The notes below the pieces were generated by a model that was given only the letters and a program-made list of their open reading frames with translations, made no database searches and had not been told where the DNA came from. A stretch of 18,042 nt of DNA from positions 1 through 18,042 of the forward strand of contig DIKD01000012.1 of the NCBI GenBank assembly GCA_002421585.1. Reading direction: 5' to 3'. Within the stretch, counting starts at the first letter, position 1, and the number at the start of each line of letters is the position of its first letter. This DNA is from Dehalococcoidia bacterium UBA5627. Its GTDB lineage: Bacteria; Chloroflexota; Dehalococcoidia; Dehalococcoidales; UBA5627. Positions 1-8,307 of the stretch are shown one piece after another. Position numbers and translations under genes: made by a program.

Positions 1-125
1 CTAACTGTAGCAACGGCTTCCATAATCTGGTCAAAATACTTCTGCAATTTTTTCATTTTTTTTCTGATATATCTTTCTATGGAATCGGTTAGCTCAAATT
101 GTTTCCCTCTTATAATGAGATTCAT
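1..125 (-). CDS. hpf: Ribosome hibernation promoting factor HPF/RaiA (N-terminal part, cut by window edge)
   Basis: Translating the minus strand from the ATG at 123-125 gives 41 codons that run off the left edge. The N-terminus MNLIIRGKQFELTDSIERY, followed by a Lys-rich helix (RKKMKKLQKYF), is the first beta strand and basic helix of the YfiA/HPF/RaiA fold, which binds the 30S decoding region and inactivates ribosomes in stationary phase. A strong purine-rich ribosome binding site (GGAGGAGGAAC) lies just upstream. The start codon shares one base with the stop of a possible 20-codon leader ORF (TAATG). Upstream are a structured RNA and comF, which supports the assignment because raiA-type genes often sit in this order. 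The region is AT-rich. Whether this is the short or the long (dimerising) HPF form cannot be seen. Confidence 0.85.
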   Translation of the reverse strand, partial: MNLIIRGKQFELTDSIERYIRKKMKKLQKYFDQIMEAVATV

Positions 126-187
126 TATCCTGTTCCTCCTCCTCTTAAATTAATTACTTTATAGAGCCTATAGATTTTTATTATCAT
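125..187 (-). CDS. Possible 20-codon leader ORF ending on the hpf start codon
   Basis: A short minus-strand ORF starts at ATG 185-187 and encodes MIIKIYRLYKVINLRGGGTG. Its TAA (125-127) overlaps the hpf ATG in a TAATG junction, the arrangement typical of translational coupling. A GGAGGG motif lies 12 nt upstream of its ATG, but that motif is the 3' strand of the terminal helix of the neighbouring structured RNA, so initiation would depend on that helix opening. The 12-nt spacing is longer than usual, and the peptide has no recognisable similarity. The hpf ribosome binding site lies inside its last codons (the Gly-Gly-Gly run). It could be a regulatory leader peptide or a chance ORF. Confidence 0.3.
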   Translation of the reverse strand: MIIKIYRLYKVINLRGGGTG

Positions 188-198
188 TAATCTTTTTT

Positions 199-411
199 TC
201 CCTCCTTAGACAGACCTGGTCTTTTACCCCACACTCGCCTGCAGAGAGCCTCGCTATCTTTTCACTACTACTCTTCTCCTATCATATATTATATGATAAG
301 GCAGGACTTACTCCAAAACCGCACCATGCTCAGTAACTAATAATCGTTACCTTACGTGGGTCGTTTCGCCTGCGGCTGGCATCGACTTTCAACCACAGCT
401 CTAAGGAGGGA
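199..411 (-). ncRNA. raiA-motif-like structured RNA between comF and hpf
   Basis: The 213-nt minus-strand segment is closed by a perfect 12-bp helix: TCCCTCCTTAGA (400-411) pairs with TCTAAGGAGGGA (199-210). Inside, further pairings can be drawn: CTGTGG with CCGCAG near the 5' end, a GTAAC/GTTAC hairpin, an AT-rich hairpin made by the 19-bp palindrome at 280-298, and AGAC/GTCT near the 3' end (212-222). It begins 5 nt after the comF stop and ends before hpf. The established raiA-motif RNA is a structured ncRNA of roughly this length, usually placed upstream of raiA/hpf and often downstream of comFC, so size, closure and position all fit. I cannot recall the full consensus, so the family call rests on context and architecture. 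It does not show the hallmark sequences of tmRNA, RNase P RNA or the common riboswitches. Confidence 0.62.
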
Positions 412-416
412 TCCTT

Positions 417-1172
417 TTACACTCCTCTGGCCAGAGTTAAAACAAATAATTTTTTTATTCCTGCTTTTCTTAATTCCTTACAACAGGCCTCCACAGTAGC
501 CCCGGTAGTATAAATATCATCTATTAAAAGAATACGGGAAAAATTCTTTATTTCAGCTGATGAATTAAGAAGATAGACATTTTGAACATTACTTTTCCTC
601 TCTTTTTTAGACAAACCTACCTGAGAAACATTTCCTCTTTTCTTTATTAATAAATTTTCGGAAAAGGGAATGGAAAAATAATCGGCAATATATTTTGCCA
701 ATAACCCACTCTGATTGAAACCTCTTCTTAGATAATCATCTTTATATAAAGGTACTGGTACTATTAAGTCAATTTCCTCCGTATCAATAAATTTATCTCT
801 ATTTAGATAATCAATCATTAAATTTCCTAATGGTCTTACTAATTTTACCTGTTTTTTATACTTTAGTAAATGGATACATTTTCTCATTACTCCCTGATAA
901 TGAGTAACAGAACGCACATAATAAAAATGATTCTTCCTATTAAGACAATCAGCACAGATTGCCTCTTTTTCAAAATACACCATTGCTGAAAAAGGTTTAC
1001 CACATCGATAACAATAAGGTTCAGAAATTAATTTAATCTTACTCAGACAATCATTACAGATAGCATAACCATTTGATTCCTTTATCTGAATCCCACAATT
1101 TTCACAACTTAGAGGATAAATCAGATTAAGGATTCCTTCTTTCAGATAATCCCAAAAACTATTATCATTCAT
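417..1172 (-). CDS. comF: ComF family protein (double zinc finger plus phosphoribosyltransferase fold)
   Basis: This 251-aa protein has the full ComF/ComFC layout. Four CxxC-type cysteine pairs (C23/C26, C39/C42, C54/C57, C73/C76) form the N-terminal zinc domain. A phosphoribosyltransferase-like domain follows, with VPVPLYKDDYLRRGFNQ at about 138-154 and the PRPP-loop signature ILLIDDIYTTGAT at 214-226. ComF proteins are needed for uptake of transforming DNA in competent bacteria and are otherwise widespread with unclear roles. The ATG at 1172 follows an AT-rich leader without a clear Shine-Dalgarno, so the start rests mainly on the conserved N-terminus. It lies 66 bp after ahcY and only 5 nt before the structured RNA, so comF, RNA and hpf are probably co-transcribed. 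GC content is about 32% in the part I counted, well below genes further right. Confidence 0.9.
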   Translation of the reverse strand: MNDNSFWDYLKEGILNLIYPLSCENCGIQIKESNGYAICNDCLSKIKLISEPYCYRCGKPFSAMVYFEKEAICADCLNRKNHFYYVRSVTHYQGVMRKCIHLLKYKKQVKLVRPLGNLMIDYLNRDKFIDTEEIDLIVPVPLYKDDYLRRGFNQSGLLAKYIADYFSIPFSENLLIKKRGNVSQVGLSKKERKSNVQNVYLLNSSAEIKNFSRILLIDDIYTTGATVEACCKELRKAGIKKLFVLTLARGV

Positions 1173-1238
1173 CTTTTATTAATTTACCATATTTTTACTC
1201 TTCAAGACAATTAGGGAGGTATCCCTGAAACCACTGAA

Positions 1239-2501
<1,263 letters not shown>

Positions 2502-2573
2502 TTACAATCCATCCTTTGCGGATAAAAATACGCTCTGATTATCCTTTGTTTAAATACAAACCAGTATATTATA

Positions 2574-4133
2574 TTAAATATAGCCAATCATGTCCAATAT
2601 ATTACTTATATTCTCTTCATTAGTTTTAGCGCTGTTAACTATAGCATGCAAAGAGGGTGGCACTCCTTCGACAGGTTCCATCTTTTGTTTCTGCGCCAGA
2701 TATACCTCCCAGCGTCCGTCGGATACAGAACTTTCATCCATTCTTTTGGCAAGTCTGTTACGGGCGGTTTCATCATCCAAAGTACATTCTGTTAAAAAGA
2801 ATTTTACCCCGCAATCCGCCGCCAGCTTCTTTGCGCTTTGTCTGTCGGCAGCCTTAATAAATGAAGCGTCAATGATAACCGAATCTCCGTCTTTAAGTAC
2901 TTTTTCGGCTTCTTCGAAGAGTTTGTCATAGGTTTTTTGCGAAAATTCGGTAGAATAAATGCCACTGCTAATATCGTTATAACAATGTTCGTTTTGCGGT
3001 ATGTTTGCCAGTTTTTTGCGGGTGACATCGGAGGAAAGCAGAACCAGCCCCAGTCTTTTTGCCAGTTCTTGTGCCAGTGTTGATTTTCCGCAACCGGTAA
3101 GCCCGCTTGTTATGAAGAGGGTGGGGGTGGCGTTGGTATAAGAACAGGCCAGGTCGAAATAGCTTTCGGCATCATAATGAGCCTCTTTCTTATGCTCCTC
3201 CGATACATACGGGTCGTCCAGTTTGAAGCAGGCAACCTTGCCTCTGACGCAGGCGCGGTAACACTTGTAAAAGTTGAGCAGCTTTTTAATATCGCTGTCT
3301 CCGCTGTTTTCGATGTAGCTGTCAACAAAACTGCGCGCTAAATCCGCTCTGCCGTTGTGGTCTAAATCCATAGCTAAAAATGCCACTTCCGAGGCGACAT
3401 CGCAGTATCTGAAGCGGTCATTGAACTCGATGCAGTCGTAGATAATCAAACCATCTTCGAAACAGATATGTGCGGTATGCAGGTCTCCGTGGCAATCCCT
3501 GATTTTTCCCTCTATTATTCTGTTTTCAAGTAGAACGGCGTTCTCTTTGGTAAAACTGCGTACGAAATAAGCGATTTTTTCATATTCACGCTCGGTCAGG
3601 GTTCTGCCGATATAAGGAGCCATCTGGCTCAGGTTTTCTTCATTGTTGTGGTTGATTAGCTCAATCTTACCGAAGTCGTTTATAACATTACCGGTAGCCG
3701 CCCTGCCATGGAAATCCGCCATTTTGGCAGCAACGCGAGGCATCATATCATCTGTGACGCCGTTTTCTTTTAACAGCACATCAAGCATGCGGTCGGATGG
3801 AAGTATTTTCATCTTAACAGCGTATTCTACGATTTCGCCGTCGCCGCCCAGGGTAAATTCACTGTCCTTTTTGGTAATCGGAATAACGCCGATATATGTA
3901 TCCGGAGAAAGCCGTTTGTTAAGCTCCACTTCCTTATCGCAGAAAAACTTGCGCTTTTCCAGCGTTGTATAGTCCACATAGCCGAGATTCACTGCCTTTT
4001 TGGTTTTATAGACGTATCGGTCGGTGATAAACACGAAGGACATCTGGGTTTGTGCAAGCCGCACATTTTTTGTCGGCTCGGGGTAAATTTCCGATTTAAG
4101 AAGCGCCTGCGCTATTTCGGGAAGATTACTCAT
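2574..4133 (-). CDS. Bifunctional APH-fold / P-loop (gluconokinase-like) ATP-binding protein
   Basis: This 519-aa protein has two kinase-like domains. The N-terminal ~300 residues resemble aminoglycoside/choline phosphotransferases: VYKTKKAVNLG (ATP-lysine region, about 41-51), the catalytic loop HGDLHTAHI at 215-223 and the metal-binding IIYDCIEFN at 230-238. The C-terminal domain carries a Walker A motif, GLTGCGKST at 344-352, with LSSDVTRKKLA behind it, as in the zeta-toxin/gluconate-kinase-like AAA proteins. Proteins with this domain order are common and usually annotated 'bifunctional aminoglycoside phosphotransferase/ATP-binding protein'. The physiological substrate is unknown and drug resistance should not be inferred. 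The AAAGGAT upstream is 16 nt from the ATG, so the start is supported mostly by the family-like N-terminus (ALL...YPEP...V.LAQTQMSFVF). It probably shares a transcript with ahcY. Confidence 0.85.
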   Translation of the reverse strand: MSNLPEIAQALLKSEIYPEPTKNVRLAQTQMSFVFITDRYVYKTKKAVNLGYVDYTTLEKRKFFCDKEVELNKRLSPDTYIGVIPITKKDSEFTLGGDGEIVEYAVKMKILPSDRMLDVLLKENGVTDDMMPRVAAKMADFHGRAATGNVINDFGKIELINHNNEENLSQMAPYIGRTLTEREYEKIAYFVRSFTKENAVLLENRIIEGKIRDCHGDLHTAHICFEDGLIIYDCIEFNDRFRYCDVASEVAFLAMDLDHNGRADLARSFVDSYIENSGDSDIKKLLNFYKCYRACVRGKVACFKLDDPYVSEEHKKEAHYDAESYFDLACSYTNATPTLFITSGLTGCGKSTLAQELAKRLGLVLLSSDVTRKKLANIPQNEHCYNDISSGIYSTEFSQKTYDKLFEEAEKVLKDGDSVIIDASFIKAADRQSAKKLAADCGVKFFLTECTLDDETARNRLAKRMDESSVSDGRWEVYLAQKQKMEPVEGVPPSLHAIVNSAKTNEENISNILDMIGYI

Positions 4134-4240
4134 CTGTTTTTTATAAAAATCCTTTCGTTTGACTGTTGATTAGAAGCTATTTCGTAATATTGTACCACTT
4201 AAAAGTATTTATGAATAATCATTTTATAATTATTTGCTCG

Positions 4241-4340
4241 CCGTTATGGTTCGACAGGCTTCCTTCGAGAGCCTCAGGACAGGCTCCACGAACGGCTTTG
4301 TTAATATCTGCGCATCCCGAGCCCATCGAAGGGCACGACC
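4241..4340. repeat. Degenerate intergenic repeat with inverted ends
   Basis: The gap between the kinase-like gene and the DUF6485 gene holds a GC-rich stretch unlike its AT-rich surroundings. Its ends are imperfect inverted copies (CCGTTaTGG at 4241-4249 against CCAcGAACGG at 4286-4295). Inside are TTCGACAGGCT and two AGCCT/AGGCT blocks. The phrase GAGCCTGTCGAA in related form recurs at about 12040-12051, so this looks like one member of a dispersed intergenic family. I see no gene in 4134-4347. Confidence 0.4.
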
Positions 4341-4347
4341 GCTGAAG

Positions 4348-4548
4348 TCATTTGCTTTTTAACACCCATTCGGCAAAGCGTTGGTATGAGCGGTCGTAGG
4401 TCTTTTCTATTTCGGCAGGGAAAAAGCAGGCCGGCAACTCGTCGAATTGCCTGTGATATGCAACACATTCACAGCATTTGCCTTTTCGCGGGCAGGGCTC
4501 GTATGTACAGTTGCACTTTGCCAAGTTTGGTTTTATATTGCATTCCAT
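4348..4548 (-). CDS. DUF6485 family Cys-rich mini-protein
   Basis: The 66-aa protein has seven cysteines in the pattern MECNIKPNLAKCNCTYEPCP followed by RKGKCCECVAYH and ELPACFFP. This is the signature of the small DUF6485 family found in anaerobic bacteria and archaea, likely a metal-binding (zinc or Fe-S) module. Function is unknown. Its ATG lies 6 bp after the stop of the methionine synthase-like gene, so it is probably the second gene of that operon. No strong Shine-Dalgarno is seen, which suits translational coupling. It ends in TGA (4348-4350), which shows that TGA is a working stop codon here. Confidence 0.8.
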   Translation of the reverse strand: MECNIKPNLAKCNCTYEPCPRKGKCCECVAYHRQFDELPACFFPAEIEKTYDRSYQRFAEWVLKSK

Positions 4549-4554
4549 ACAGTT

Positions 4555-5580
4555 TTATCCGTAAACCTTTCTCATTTCTCTTGATAGTCCTGTCAGCAAT
4601 TCCAGTGCAAGTATTGCCACTTCCTCTTGTACTCCTGCCAGTCCGCAACTGGGGGTTATAAGCCCGTGCTCTACCAGTTGTTTGAATGCAATCCCTTTGC
4701 GGGTAAAGGGCGCCATTGCCTCATCCAGCCTGTCTTTCAAGCTGGCAACGGTTTCCTTTTGAATGCTTGCTTCGTCCGTCGGTATTATACCCCAGGCGAT
4801 AGCTCCGCCTCTTTCGAGGAATATTTTTACTTCCGAAGGATAGAGTGTTAAACTCTCCGCAAAGTTGTAAGCGTCAAAATTCAAAATATCAATGCCGGTA
4901 CTCAAAATAAGCGACCAGTCGGTATTGCCGCAGCAGTGTATCCCTTTCAAACCGCTTATCCCATCCATAACCTCCTGCAGGAGGGTGACAATCCTCTCTT
5001 TCGACAGAGAAAAGAAGGCCGAACCATAGGATGTCATCGCCGGCTCGTCGATAAAAATGATGGTATTTTTTGAAATCTGCCTAAGCTTCTTCTCCTGCCA
5101 GCCTGCTTTAAGTCTTAACAGCTTGGCGGCGGCATCGGAGAGTATCTCATCGTAGAGAATAACTCTACCACTATTATCTTTGACGCTTAAGCCCCAGCTT
5201 ATCGGGCCGGTTACCTGTCCCTTAACGGCAAGCGGCGATAAACCCGGCTGCCGTAACAGTTCATACAGCCCGGAGGCGTATTCTTCCGTAATCGGGTATT
5301 TATCGCTATCGTTTTCAAGATATGCCATATAAAGCTGTTCAAGTTCACCGCTGGAATCTTTTGTACTATCTATCAACAGGTCGTTACCTTTCTGAATAAT
5401 GCCCGGAAAACCGGCGCTGAATTGTACTGCCATTCCCTCTTTGGGCGAGCTGTTCGGTAGTTGAGGCCAGCAGGGGATATCCTTTAAGAAGCCGGTAACT
5501 ATAGCGCATGCCTCTTTAGCGTCTTTGTGCGGCAGGCTTCCGATGATGGTCGGCAGTAGGTTAAAACTCGTATCTTTCAT
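4555..5580 (-). CDS. Core MetE-like methionine synthase (cobalamin-independent fold, no N-terminal half)
   Basis: This 341-aa protein covers only the catalytic barrel of the MetE/UROD superfamily. Visible motifs are GSLPH (14-18), the substrate-loop KGQVTGPISWGL (120-131), IDEPA (177-181), the zinc ligands H215 and C217 in GIHCCGN, and C312 in TPSCGL. The fourth ligand, usually Glu, is not obvious; the matching place reads NFDAYNF. Short MetE homologues of Dehalococcoides have been described as 'core' methionine synthases that methylate homocysteine with a methyl-corrinoid donor instead of methyl-tetrahydrofolate. I infer the same role here, which would pair with ahcY 2 kb away in the methyl cycle. 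The ATG at 5580 is preceded by GAGGA about 13 nt upstream. Alternative: another corrinoid-linked methyltransferase of the UROD/MtaA group. Confidence 0.75.
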   Translation of the reverse strand: MKDTSFNLLPTIIGSLPHKDAKEACAIVTGFLKDIPCWPQLPNSSPKEGMAVQFSAGFPGIIQKGNDLLIDSTKDSSGELEQLYMAYLENDSDKYPITEEYASGLYELLRQPGLSPLAVKGQVTGPISWGLSVKDNSGRVILYDEILSDAAAKLLRLKAGWQEKKLRQISKNTIIFIDEPAMTSYGSAFFSLSKERIVTLLQEVMDGISGLKGIHCCGNTDWSLILSTGIDILNFDAYNFAESLTLYPSEVKIFLERGGAIAWGIIPTDEASIQKETVASLKDRLDEAMAPFTRKGIAFKQLVEHGLITPSCGLAGVQEEVAILALELLTGLSREMRKVYG

Positions 5581-5697
5581 AATATAAGTATTTCCTCGTA
5601 GTTGGATTCAGTATATTGTACCATACCTTGATGCTATTATATTATATCAGGACACAGCATCGGGGCGTGCTAAAAAACTATAAAAACGACAACACCG

Positions 5698-5706
5698 TGT
5701 TATAAT
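5698..5706 (+). promoter_or_regulatory. Candidate extended -10 promoter for the 5753 gene
   Basis: TGTTATAAT (5698-5706) is a perfect extended -10 (TGn then TATAAT) about 47 bp upstream of the 97-aa gene. No good -35 hexamer sits at the right distance, which is tolerated for extended -10 promoters. It lies in the 172-bp divergent gap with the core methionine synthase gene. Confidence 0.4.
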
Positions 5707-5752
5707 AAGGTATTCTCTAATTCAATACGGAAGAGCAAACCAGGTACTTAAG

Positions 5753-6046
5753 ATGGATGTATTAAAAACAATACTGGAGTATATAAAGGAAAATCATCCC
5801 GATGCCGGTTTGCCGGAGGCGGATGGCATCTGTTACAAAGTCGATTCAGATAGCAGGAGAAAGCTTGGATACAGCCGCAGTGTTTATACCGGAGGCGGCT
5901 GGGATATCAGCATCGGGCGTCCGGTAACACCTGAAAAAGTCTACAATGTCAAAGCCGAATATAACAACGGCGATATTATATGGATTGGGCGCATAATAAA
6001 CGGAAAGGTAGAGGAGAAAAGTTATGAGAATATTTCACAAAGATGA
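5753..6046 (+). CDS. Conserved-looking hypothetical protein, coupled to the peptidase gene
   Basis: I do not recognise a domain in this 97-aa soluble protein. It starts with an amphipathic helix (MDVLKTILEYIKENHPDA) and continues with beta-rich sequence including YTGGGWDISIGRPVTPEK and NGDIIWIGRIINGKVEE. There is no signal peptide. Its last 23 bases overlap the start of the papain-like peptidase gene, so translation of the two is probably linked. Partner genes of papain-like peptidases sometimes encode inhibitors, but nothing in this sequence proves that. The stop is TGA (6044-6046), a second confirmed use of TGA as a stop next to the split peptidase gene. Confidence 0.65.
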   Translation: MDVLKTILEYIKENHPDAGLPEADGICYKVDSDSRRKLGYSRSVYTGGGWDISIGRPVTPEKVYNVKAEYNNGDIIWIGRIINGKVEEKSYENISQR

Positions 6047-7178
6047 AGTATTACATTCAGGCAATACGCGCAATGGCATGTTTAACAAGATTTTCCATAA
6101 CCGTCTTTTCTCTTTCGTCTTGTGCTTGCTGTTCATTTTTATATCCGTTTCCGCAATGCCGCTTAATATCGAAGCGGCGTCTGTGAACAACTATCCCGTA
6201 ATGCACATTTCCCAGCAGGAAAAAGCCCTGCAAAACGAGCTGTTTTTATCCGCTCCGAAAGCGGTCATCGATCGGCAAATCCAAAAGGAGTTACAGTCAT
6301 TCCAGAGTGGAAACAGTTTTAGTCTGCTTTCGCATCTATATTATATTCCCGAGGAGCGCGACCAGGGCTATATCGGCAATTGCTGGGTGTGGGCGGGCAC
6401 GGGCTGTATGGAAATCGCCCTGAATGTTCAACTCGGAATTACCGATAGATTGTCCATTCAGTATTTAGACTCACTCTATAATAACGGTGAGGGTGATGAT
6501 TGGGCCGGTAACGGCGGTTTCGCAAGTTCCTTTGCCGATTTTTACGATGAGCATCAATTTATTATATCGTGGGATAATATTAATGCCTATTACCAGGATT
6601 ATAACAGCGTTGACAGAGCTGCAGTATCCGCTGATAATATTGCCACAAACTCAGGATATTTGCTCGAAAGTGTGGATTATGCCCAGATAAGAACACACAG
6701 GGTGGGCGAGGACAGCGCCATAATGGCAATCAAGAATATTCTGAATCAAAATATGGGCATATTTTTTGCATTTTATCTGACAGACGATGAAGATTGGAGG
6801 CAATTTTACGATTTCTGGAAATACGAACCGGAGTCTTCCGTCTGAAATTACGGCTTTTCCGATGGGAAGGAATGGAATTATGAGGAAGGCGGCGGGCATG
6901 CGGTTTTGTGTGTGGGATACGATGACAGCGACCCGGACCCGGCAAATCACTACTGGATTATGCTAAACAGCTGGGGAATTAATGACGAAAGACCAAATGG
7001 TTTGTTCAGGGTATCGATGTACTATGATTATAATGATGCTGACTCGGAAGGCTATTACAATACGTACTGGTGGACTGTTGAGCCGACTTATCTGGGTGCG
7101 CTGAACAAGGGCTTGGACAAATTACCCGGAATAAAAAGCTATAATAATCCAAAGGTTGTTGTTCCTGCAATCTGGTAA
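6024..7178 (+). pseudogene. Secreted papain-like (C1) cysteine peptidase split by an in-frame TGA
   Basis: One continuous frame from 6024 to 7178 encodes a C1-type peptidase apart from a TGA at 6843-6845 (codon 274). An N-terminal hydrophobic signal (RLFSFVLCLLFIFISVSAMP, about 28-47) indicates export. The catalytic Cys lies in GYIGNCWVWAGTG, before the stop. The catalytic His (GGGHAVLCVGYDD) and Asn (YWIMLNSWG) lie after it, so the upstream product alone (6024-6845, 273 aa) lacks two catalytic residues. The family resembles the lectin-like-domain C1 peptidases of methanogens and anaerobes. The start has an ideal ribosome binding site (GAGGAG, 6011-6016, 7-nt spacing). The simplest cause is a TGG (Trp) to TGA change. 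A sequencing error or recoding cannot be excluded, and a small hairpin lies just after the TGA. A 90-aa restart at 6906 would not be functional as a peptidase. Confidence 0.8.
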
Positions 7179-7206
7179 TAAATAGAAGACTGCCTAAAAG
7201 TATTAA

Positions 7207-7234
7207 AAAAGAGGGGGTTTTAACCCCCTCTTTT
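7207..7234. terminator. Bidirectional rho-independent terminator
   Basis: GAGGGGG (7211-7217) pairs with CCCCCTC (7224-7230) around a TTTTAA loop, and the flanking A run (7205-7210) and T run (7231-7234) extend the stem and provide U tracts on both strands. It sits 28 bp after the plus-strand peptidase gene and 16 bp after the minus-strand zinc-ribbon gene, so it serves both convergent genes. Confidence 0.9.
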
Positions 7235-7250
7235 GTTAGTAGTTGCCAAA

Positions 7251-8171
7251 TTAGGATAGGGGCAGCGGGTGGAGCGGCAGGTCATTATAGAAAGAAGGCC
7301 CCTCGCTTATCACATCTGTGGCCGCATTTATAGAATAAACCGTATCTCCGACAATAGCCACGTTCCATGAATAAATATAGTTCGAATCCCAATCGATGCA
7401 GGCAGACAGAATATACCCGTCTCTTAAGGCTTTTACCTGCAATATATATGCTTTGGCTTGGGCTGAAAGCGATGAATAAGTGTCATTTGTATCCGTGTCG
7501 TCATTTTCGAGCCAGGTTTCCAGCTCTTCCAGCGAATTGAAGTGCATCGGGTCTTTAATGATATTTAATTCTTCGGCAAGCGTGCTATTGGCAGCTGTTA
7601 AATCGCCAATCTCAGCGTAAGCCTGTACCAGTTAAGTATTTGCTGCTTCAAGTTCGGTCTCAAGGTTTGTAATCCTTAATTCAGAATCGGCGATGTCCGA
7701 CACCAACTGTTCGATGTCGTCCTGTGCTGCATTCAGGTCGCTGATGGTAGCCGTCAATTCGGTTCGCAGTCCGGCAGCATTTGCCTGTTCCGCCGCCAAC
7801 TGGGTTTGCAGTGTCGCAACGTTATTTTCGAGTGTTGACACATTATTTTCCAGTGTTGCTATATTTTCCCTTGCCTTATTTAAATTGCTGTTTTCAATAC
7901 CGTAAAGAACTCCGACGGTTATCAGACCGACTGCCAGCACTGCCATAACAATTATTTTCCAAACGCCGGTACCGCCGCTCCTTTGCGGGGGATACTTATT
8001 AACGGCAACCGGGGTTTTGGTAGGAGGCATTGGAGGAACGGATGCCTGTGCTTCAGATGCCGGCATTTTTACCGGCTCTTCCCTCTTTTTATCTCCCTGC
8101 TTTGCTCCGCATATACCGCAAAATTGCTCATTTCCTTTTAACTCACTTCCACATTGATTGCAATAAGGCAT
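7251..8171 (-). pseudogene. Zinc-ribbon, membrane-anchored coiled-coil protein split by an in-frame TAA
   Basis: The frame from 8171 down to 7251 is continuous except for a TAA at 7632-7634. The N-terminal part (179 aa) has a zinc ribbon (YCNQCGSELKGNEQFCGICG), a Pro-rich linker, one membrane helix (IIVMAVLAVGLITVGVLYG, about 73-91) and a heptad coiled coil (ATLENNVSTLENNVATLQTQ and on). After the stop the coiled coil resumes in the same frame (LVQAYAEIGDLTAANSTLAE), then leads into a ~100-residue domain with LEELETWLENDD and ALRDGYILSACIDWDSNY. The start is well supported by AAGGAG 8 nt upstream. A one-base change from CAA, GAA or AAA would explain the stop. Topology suggests a cytosolic zinc ribbon and an extracytoplasmic C-terminal domain; the function is unknown. 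The downstream part would be translated only by restart at 7547. Confidence 0.75.
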
Positions 8172-8263
8172 AGACTTCTCCTTAGGTAAGATTCATTTAT
8201 TTTATCACAAATGGAAAAATTTGATGGGATGGGGGCTATTTAAATTATAACTGTCTTTGCGGG

Positions 8264-8279
8264 TCCCGATTTATCGGGA
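8264..8279. repeat. Short perfect inverted repeat
   Basis: TCCCGAT (8264-8270) and ATCGGGA (8273-8279) are perfect arms around TT. It is at the edge of the repeat-rich gap 8172-8565. It has no T run, so it is not a clear terminator for either strand. Confidence 0.5.
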
Positions 8280-8307
8280 TTTCGTTCCGGCTTACCGAAA
8301 CTCAACA

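Noticed and set aside
199..411. tmRNA, RNase P RNA, 6S RNA or a common riboswitch (cobalamin, c-di-GMP, TPP)
   Set aside because: The tmRNA 5'/3' ends, the RNase P GAGGAAAGTCC and ACAGAA blocks and the riboswitch core sequences I know are absent. The comF/hpf context points to a raiA-type RNA instead.
1210..1230. AGGGA/TCCCT inverted repeat between ahcY and comF as a terminator
   Set aside because: Only 5 bp with no T run on the minus strand, too weak to end transcription. The genes are more likely co-transcribed.
2574..4133. Aminoglycoside resistance gene
   Set aside because: The APH-like domain is fused to a P-loop kinase, a widespread housekeeping-type architecture. Nothing indicates drug specificity.
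6843..6845. TGA read as tryptophan by an alternative genetic code
   Set aside because: TGA is the real stop of the DUF6485 gene (4348-4350) and of the 97-aa gene (6044-6046), and tryptophan in other genes is TGG, so a code change does not explain the split peptidase.
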